DNA of 64,000 nt from the NCBI RefSeq assembly GCF_033042135.1, contig NZ_WBXM01000004.1, positions 248,001-312,000 of the forward strand. The letters are read 5' to 3'. The notes under the pieces were generated by a model. That model was not told the DNA's origin. It worked only from the letters and a program-made list of their open reading frames with translations, and did no database searches. The stretch is from Haloechinothrix sp033042135 (lineage in GTDB: Bacteria; Actinomycetota; Actinomycetes; Mycobacteriales; Pseudonocardiaceae). Each line of letters begins with the position of its first letter. Position 1 is the stretch's first letter. The position numbers and the translations under genes were made by a program. Below are positions 59,550-64,000 of this stretch, one piece after another.

Positions 59550-60842
59550 TCACCCTAAGGGGATTCGTAGGTCCACAACAGTGCCTTCGCCTTCCGTGGA
59601 TTGCACGTCGAAGCGATACCGCTCGCCGAACAGGGTGTCCAGCCGTTCGGAGATGTTCCGCAGCCCGATCCCACCGTTCGCGGTGACCTCACCGGCAATG
59701 ACCTGTGTCAGCCGCTTGCTGTCGATACCCACCCCGTCGTCGGATACCCGGATGATGGTGGTGCGGGTGAGCGGATCCACCCGCGCTTTGAGGGTGACGG
59801 TGCCCCCGTCCACCTTGTTCGCCAGGCCGTGCTTGACCGCGTTCTCCACCAGTGGCTGGATCGTCAGCACCGGAACTTGCGTGGTCAGCACCTGGGGATC
59901 CACGTCGTACCGCACCCGCAGCCGCTCGCCATAACGAGCCTGCTCCAAGGACAGGTAGGTACGCACGAAGAAGTACTCCTGGCCGAACTCCGCGAACTGC
60001 CCTTCCTGCCGCACCGCGTAACGGAAGAAATCGGACAGTCGAAGCAGTAACTGCCGTGCCTCTTCCGGGTCGGTGCGTGCCTTGGACGCGATGGTGTTTA
60101 ACGTGTTGAACAGGAAGTGCGGGTTGATCTGGGCGCGGAGCGCGTCCAGTTTGGCGTCTACGGCGAGCTTGCGTTCCCTGTCCAGCTCGGCCAGTTCGAG
60201 GTGCAGCGACAGGATCCCCGCCATGCCCTCGATCAGCCCGCGGGGTGGGGGAGACTCGTCGAGCCGGTACACCTTCAGCGTGCCAACCACGCGCTTGCCG
60301 ATCGCCAGCGGCGCCACGACCGCGCTCTGCAGCGGGCACTCCGGATCCGGGCAGCCGAGCCTGGCGCGCTGCCGCACAACCACAGTCCTGGCTCGGTCGA
60401 GGACCTTGCCGGAGACGTAGGTTTGCGGCGGGTCGCCGACGGTGTGGTGGTCGGAGCCGGGTCCGATGAACGCCAGCACCCGATCACGGTCGGTGATCGC
60501 CACCGAGTCGCCACCCAGCAGCGGGTGCAGGAGCTCGGCGGTGCGTTGCGCGGCCTCGGAGGTCAGCCCGGACCGTAGCGGCATCGACTTGCCGACCGCG
60601 GCGATGGTGCCTGGCCGGGAGTAGGCGCCCTGCCTGGACGCCTGCCTGCCAGCCAGCCGCGCCAGCCGTGGCCCCCGCAGCGCCGACGGGTAGCCGATGG
60701 TCAGCAGCATGGTCAGACCCAACCCGATCAGGATCGTGGTCCCCACTCCGAGCGCAGGCGCGGTCACGACCTGGGTGACCAGGTACACCACGCCCCAGGC
60801 CAGCGCCAGCATGACCGCCAGCGGGAGGCTGCCGTTGCTCAT
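59550..60842 (-). CDS. LytS-type sensor histidine kinase
   Basis: A 430-residue kinase. Two N-terminal helices (VMLALAWGVVYLVTQVV, VGTTILIGLGLTMLLTIG) are followed by a GAF-like domain with a CPDPECPLQSAVVAPL cysteine segment near 165, then His_kinase domain ALRAQINPHFLFNTLNTIAS with the HxF-type histidine near 245 and a HATPase (PLVENAVKHGL, SDDGVGID). Overlaps the symporter stop (ATGA). Confidence 0.93.
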   Translation of the reverse strand: MSNGSLPLAVMLALAWGVVYLVTQVVTAPALGVGTTILIGLGLTMLLTIGYPSALRGPRLARLAGRQASRQGAYSRPGTIAAVGKSMPLRSGLTSEAAQRTAELLHPLLGGDSVAITDRDRVLAFIGPGSDHHTVGDPPQTYVSGKVLDRARTVVVRQRARLGCPDPECPLQSAVVAPLAIGKRVVGTLKVYRLDESPPPRGLIEGMAGILSLHLELAELDRERKLAVDAKLDALRAQINPHFLFNTLNTIASKARTDPEEARQLLLRLSDFFRYAVRQEGQFAEFGQEYFFVRTYLSLEQARYGERLRVRYDVDPQVLTTQVPVLTIQPLVENAVKHGLANKVDGGTVTLKARVDPLTRTTIIRVSDDGVGIDSKRLTQVIAGEVTANGGIGLRNISERLDTLFGERYRFDVQSTEGEGTVVDLRIPLG

Positions 60843-62557
60843 CGCTGCCTACTCTTCGTTGCGTTTCCTGCCGCGCCACGCGAGGGCTCGTCGATACCGG
60901 CGATGGTCAGCCTGGCCAGCCGTAGCGCCTGCCGGTCGGCGGCCGTGCCGTGCAGCTTCAGCCACAGCCGGTCGAGGTTCGGCGGTGTGACGGTGCGACG
61001 TGACACCAGCACCGTCACGGTGGCCGCCAGTGGCGCGGCCACGACGGTGGGGGTCAGCAGCATCTCGCGGAGACCGTCCGCGCCGAGCACGGTGCCAGCG
61101 ACGATCATGCCGATCGCGGTGATCGTCCCTGTGGCCATGCCGGCGACCGCTCCCGCCGCCGTGGTGCCGCGCCACCAGATGGTCAGCATGAACACTGGCG
61201 TCAGTGCCGAACCGGCCAGCGCGAAAGCCCAGGTCACCATGGTCGCCACGATCGAGGGGAGCAGGGCGGTGAGCGAGTCGGGTCGCATGGTCAGTGCCAC
61301 CACCGCGGAGACCACCGCGACCAGCACCACCGCGGACCGGCCGGCCCACACGGCTTGCCGCTGGCTGGCGCGCGGGTTGAGGTGTCGCTCGTAGACGTCG
61401 TGACCCCAGGAGGCGGCGGAGGCCAGCAGCAGGCCCGCGATCGTGGACATGACCGCGATCAGCGCTCCGGTGGCGATGAACCCGAGCCCCACCTCGTCGC
61501 CGTAGATCCGGCCGAGCACCAGCAGCGCGTGCTCGGGAACCCGCAGCACCCCGTCGACGGTGAGCTCGGCCAGCCACGGGTGTTCGCGTGCCGCTTCGGG
61601 GATGAGGGAGCGGGCCGCGGTGCCGAGCAGCACAGCCAGCGCGTAGAACACCCCGGCGAGGCCGAGCACCCACACCGTGGTCATGCGCGCGGCGATGCCG
61701 GTGGGGCTGGTGAAGTAGCGGTTCATGATGTGCGGCAGCCCGGCAGTGCCCATGATCAGGGTGATGATCAGCGCGAACTGCCCGAGCTGGCCGTAGCGCG
61801 CTCCTGGTTCGCCGAATGTCGCCGGTTCGTCGCCGTCGATTCGGTCGCGCTCGGTTTCGAGCCGCCACTCGCCGTCCTCGACGGACGGGTTCGCCAGCGG
61901 CCCAGTGGACAGCTCGTCGACCGCGCCCGCGTAGTTGAACCCGGAGCCGAGTACCGCGATGGCCAGCCAGATGAAGGCGCACAGCAGCAGCAGGAACTGC
62001 ACCGCCTGCGTCCACGTGGTGCCGCGCATGCCGCCGAGCGCCACGATCAGGGTGATGGCCGCGGTGGTGACCAGCACACCTGTGGCGTACGGGCTCAGCC
62101 CGGCGATGCCGTGACCGACAAGCAGCTCCCAGGTGATGCCGCTGCCGACGGCCTGCGGAACCAGATAGGACAGGATGATGAGCTGCACCACCGTGACTGC
62201 GGTGAGTCGCGTTCCATCGGACTCCAGCCGCCTGCCGAGGAAGTCGGGGATGGAGAACTCGCCGAACCGGCGCAGCGGCGCCGCCACGAACAGCAGCACC
62301 GGGATGAACCCGGCGGCGAACCCGGTCGCGTACCAGATGCCGTCGAGCCCGGAGACGTAGACTGCCGCGGCGACCCCGAGGAACGAGGCGGCCGAGAAGT
62401 AGTCCCCGCAGATGGCGCAGGCGTTGGTTGCCACCCCGACGCGCCTGCCTGCCAGGTAGAAATCCAGCGTTGACGGCCCGCGGGGGCGCAGCACGAGGGC
62501 GAGGCCGAGCACGACCACGAGCAGGGCCACCAACCCGAAGATGCTGGCGGTGATCAC
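60839..62557 (-). CDS. SSS-family symporter, acetate (ActP/MctC) type
   Basis: A 572-residue symporter with about 13 helices and the SSS pattern of ActP/MctC (FYLAGRRVGVATNACAICGDYFSAASFLG near 33, YSPYATG-like helices, ATRMTTVWVLGLAGVFYALAVLLG). It imports acetate or related monocarboxylates with Na+ or H+. The GTG at 62557 overlaps the DUF485 stop (GTGA) and its own stop overlaps the kinase start, so DUF485-symporter-LytS-LytTR is one operon. Confidence 0.93.
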   Translation of the reverse strand: MITASIFGLVALLVVVLGLALVLRPRGPSTLDFYLAGRRVGVATNACAICGDYFSAASFLGVAAAVYVSGLDGIWYATGFAAGFIPVLLFVAAPLRRFGEFSIPDFLGRRLESDGTRLTAVTVVQLIILSYLVPQAVGSGITWELLVGHGIAGLSPYATGVLVTTAAITLIVALGGMRGTTWTQAVQFLLLLCAFIWLAIAVLGSGFNYAGAVDELSTGPLANPSVEDGEWRLETERDRIDGDEPATFGEPGARYGQLGQFALIITLIMGTAGLPHIMNRYFTSPTGIAARMTTVWVLGLAGVFYALAVLLGTAARSLIPEAAREHPWLAELTVDGVLRVPEHALLVLGRIYGDEVGLGFIATGALIAVMSTIAGLLLASAASWGHDVYERHLNPRASQRQAVWAGRSAVVLVAVVSAVVALTMRPDSLTALLPSIVATMVTWAFALAGSALTPVFMLTIWWRGTTAAGAVAGMATGTITAIGMIVAGTVLGADGLREMLLTPTVVAAPLAATVTVLVSRRTVTPPNLDRLWLKLHGTAADRQALRLARLTIAGIDEPSRGAAGNATKSRQR

Positions 62558-62940
62558 AGTGGTGTGCTCCGTTGCTCGTGCTGATCACGCTCCGGGCCGC
62601 CGAGCATGCGGTCCTCAACCGCGTTGGCGAGCGTGGCCGCCGCGATGGCCAGCACAAAGAAGAACACGTACAGACCGAACGCCGCCATCGCGAAGCTGGG
62701 ACTCATTCCGCCGATGAGCCTGCCCTGCGACCACCAGTCCAGCGCAAGCGTGAGCACCGGAACCGCGGCGACGACCACCAGGAACACCGTGAAGTACCCG
62801 AAAGCCACCCGCCGGAGCGTGCGGAACGTCGCGTCCACCTCGGCAGGCATGTCGTACTCGTCGGTGAGCTCGTAGCCGAGGGGTTCCGGCGACTCACCGT
62901 CGGAACGGGTTGAGGTGGCACCGGGCACGTCCGGAACCAT
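62554..62940 (-). CDS. DUF485-type small membrane protein
   Basis: A 128-residue protein with two membrane helices (FGYFTVFLVVVAAVPVLTLAL and AAFGLYVFFFVLAIAAATLANAV) and a polar N-terminus, as in the DUF485/MctB partners of ActP-type symporters. First gene of the symporter operon. Confidence 0.85.
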   Translation of the reverse strand: MVPDVPGATSTRSDGESPEPLGYELTDEYDMPAEVDATFRTLRRVAFGYFTVFLVVVAAVPVLTLALDWWSQGRLIGGMSPSFAMAAFGLYVFFFVLAIAAATLANAVEDRMLGGPERDQHEQRSTPL

Positions 62941-62991
62941 ACGTCAGTCCACGGCTACGGCAAAGATCGATAACGATGCGCCCACGCCCGG

Positions 62992-63417
62992 TTACGCCAC
63001 GGAGTACATCCGGTAGGCGGTACGCAGCAGGATCACCGCTGCCCCCGCCACCATGACCAGCCCCATACCGGGCAGTAGCTCGCCCCAGCTGCCGGTCGAG
63101 GCGTTGATGTGCACGATCCTGCCCAGCTGCCACACCGCAATCCCGGCGACAGCCACCCCGGGCACCGCCGCGTGAGCCAGTGCCACGCGGCGGTAGGGCA
63201 ACAGCGCCCCCGCGACCGCGAGCGTCCCCGCGCACAGCGTCCACAGTCCGGGCCCCGCGACGCCGGACAGCGAGCCGAACGGGGTCGACACCCAGGGCAG
63301 CAGCGAGCCGACGAGGAGGAGAAGCCCCCCCACGAGCATGCCTGCGCTGCCGGGGTGAAGGACGCGACTGGGCGAGCGGCCCGTGGGGGGACGTGCAGGG
63401 GATGTGACGGACATCAT
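62992..63417 (-). CDS. Small membrane protein of unknown function
   Basis: A 141-residue protein with four helices (AGMLVGGLLLLVGSLLPWV, GLWTLCAGTLAVAGALLPY, AAVPGVAVAGIAVWQLG, MGLVMVAGAAVILL). The start is uncertain between ATG 63417 and 63414; no ribosome site is evident. It is divergent from the DUF4212 gene. Confidence 0.7.
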   Translation of the reverse strand: MMSVTSPARPPTGRSPSRVLHPGSAGMLVGGLLLLVGSLLPWVSTPFGSLSGVAGPGLWTLCAGTLAVAGALLPYRRVALAHAAVPGVAVAGIAVWQLGRIVHINASTGSWGELLPGMGLVMVAGAAVILLRTAYRMYSVA

Positions 63418-63562
63418 GCACGGAGTCTAGGGCGCCGCCGCGGCGCCGACCCAGGCTTTCCTTCGCAGGCGGTCGCTCACCCCGTCCGAGCGGTTCACTC
63501 GACGGTGCGAACGGTTGGCGGGCGCGAGCGGCCCGTTCGTGGCGGCCGCTGAGGCCGCTGGT

Positions 63563-63574
63563 CACCAGCTGGTG
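63563..63574. repeat. Perfect palindrome upstream of the DUF4212 operon
   Basis: CACCAGCTGGTG, itself flanked by GGCGGCC/GGCCGCC arms (63541-63547 and 63574-63580), in the 269-bp divergent region. It may be an operator or hairpin; no stronger evidence. Confidence 0.4.
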
Positions 63575-63686
63575 GCCGCCCGTGGAACAGGGACTTGTGG
63601 TGGGTGTTCGGGCATCCGCAGTGTGTTGCCTCACAGCGGACTCGCAACGGTCGGCTGGTGTCCACGAGCACGAAGGGAGCCCGGAC

Positions 63687-64000
63687 GTGACCCGAGCACC
63701 GTCCGAATCGCAGCACGATCCCCACGATGAGCAATGGAGACGTGACTACTGGCGGAGCAACCTCCGGTTGATGGTGGTACTGCTGGCCATCTGGGCGTTC
63801 GTCTCGCTCGGTTGCGGGGTGCTGCTCGCCGACCAACTCAATGCCGTATCGATCGCCGGGTACCCGCTTGGCTTCTGGTTCGCGCAGCAGGGCTCGATCT
63901 ACACGTTCCTGCTGCTGATCCTCGTCTACGCGGTCCGGATGGATCGGCTCGACCGCAAGTTCGGCGTCAGCGAGCGCGATGAACAGGGGGCGGCGCGGTG
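63687..64000 (+). CDS. DUF4212 sodium/solute symporter small subunit (3' end outside the window)
   Basis: A 104-residue protein read to the last base: two helices (LMVVLLAIWAFVSLGCGVLLA, SIYTFLLLILVYAVRMDRL) between RDYWRSNLRL and VRMDRLDRKFGVSE, the DUF4212 pattern. The GTG at 63687 follows GGGAG. The final bases TG would complete TGA at 64001, and the GTG at 63998 is probably the start of the coupled VC_2705-type symporter. These DUF4212/SSS pairs are a second, distinct type of acetate/monocarboxylate transporter. Confidence 0.85.
   Translation, partial: MTRAPSESQHDPHDEQWRRDYWRSNLRLMVVLLAIWAFVSLGCGVLLADQLNAVSIAGYPLGFWFAQQGSIYTFLLLILVYAVRMDRLDRKFGVSERDEQGAAR

Noticed and set aside
61355..62473. 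372-residue plus-strand frame opposite the symporter
   Set aside because: Antisense shadow rich in Arg, Gly and His with no ribosome site or recognisable domain.
60849..62657. 602-residue minus-strand frame overlapping the symporter
   Set aside because: Arg/His-rich shadow of the ActP-type gene in another frame; no domain seen.

Overview
The window is high-GC DNA with dense, often ATGA-overlapping genes, several genes that look leaderless, and -10 boxes of the TAGCCT type. It encodes PknG with a GlnX-like partner, a SARP regulator, XRE/DUF397 pairs, DUF3558 lipoproteins, an EspG-like chaperone with a PPE/WXG-like protein, a MMPL/YhgE export locus and a DagK/AGPS-like/TetR/GlpD block. Together these indicate a mycolata-related actinobacterium, most likely of the Pseudonocardiaceae (inference). 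No CRISPR array, rRNA, complete insertion sequence or prophage was seen.

Left end (1-5690): the 3' part of a small biosynthetic locus. It holds an NRPS-like adenylation-carrier-reductase enzyme cut by the window edge, an overlapping FAD oxidoreductase, a TenA-like protein and a SARP/BTAD activator. Next (5722-14024) come an AraC regulator divergent from a Baeyer-Villiger-type monooxygenase, then a TetR regulator divergent from an MMPL exporter fused to a degenerate ABC-ATPase domain and coupled to a YhgE/Pip protein. From 14033 to 20288 lie a PhzF-like epimerase, a HhH-GPD glycosylase-like protein, a secreted unknown, a DoxX protein, a thiolase-like protein lacking the usual cysteine, and a COG3044-type ABC-class ATPase.

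A lipid-metabolism block follows (20468-26328): lipid kinase, AGPS-like FAD oxidase, TetR, GlpD, and an SDR preceded by a near-perfect KstR-type palindrome. CutA and CsoR form a small metal-response pair. GlnX-like and PknG are coupled directly, without the GlnH gene found between them in mycobacteria. Then come a PaaI thioesterase, a CspA gene with a long 5' region, two small unknown genes and a tRNA-Glu-Asp-Phe cluster ended by a hairpin.

Immediately after the tRNAs sit a GIY-YIG/DUF4357 protein and, convergent to it, a PIF1/RecD-like helicase carrying an inactivated-looking exonuclease domain and a BRCT domain. From 37919 to 48898 lie a MacB-type ABC exporter divergent from a NarL-type two-component system, an SRPBCC protein, an F420-type oxidoreductase, a lipase-maturation-factor-like membrane protein, an EamA transporter, a short GntR regulator, a uronate-dehydrogenase-like epimerase and three less characterised proteins. 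Two copies of a 57-bp imperfect palindrome flank the EamA/GntR pair.

The accessory part (48954-55859) contains DUF397/XRE regulators, EspG-like and PPE/WXG-like genes, and a tandemly duplicated cassette of a coiled-coil protein plus a DUF3558 lipoprotein, each with a near-identical promoter region. The right end holds a DUF2786 protein, a leaderless ArsR regulator coupled to an SRPBCC protein, a LytS/LytTR system coupled to an acetate-type SSS symporter and DUF485 protein, and the start of a second symporter operon (DUF4212) cut one base before its stop codon.
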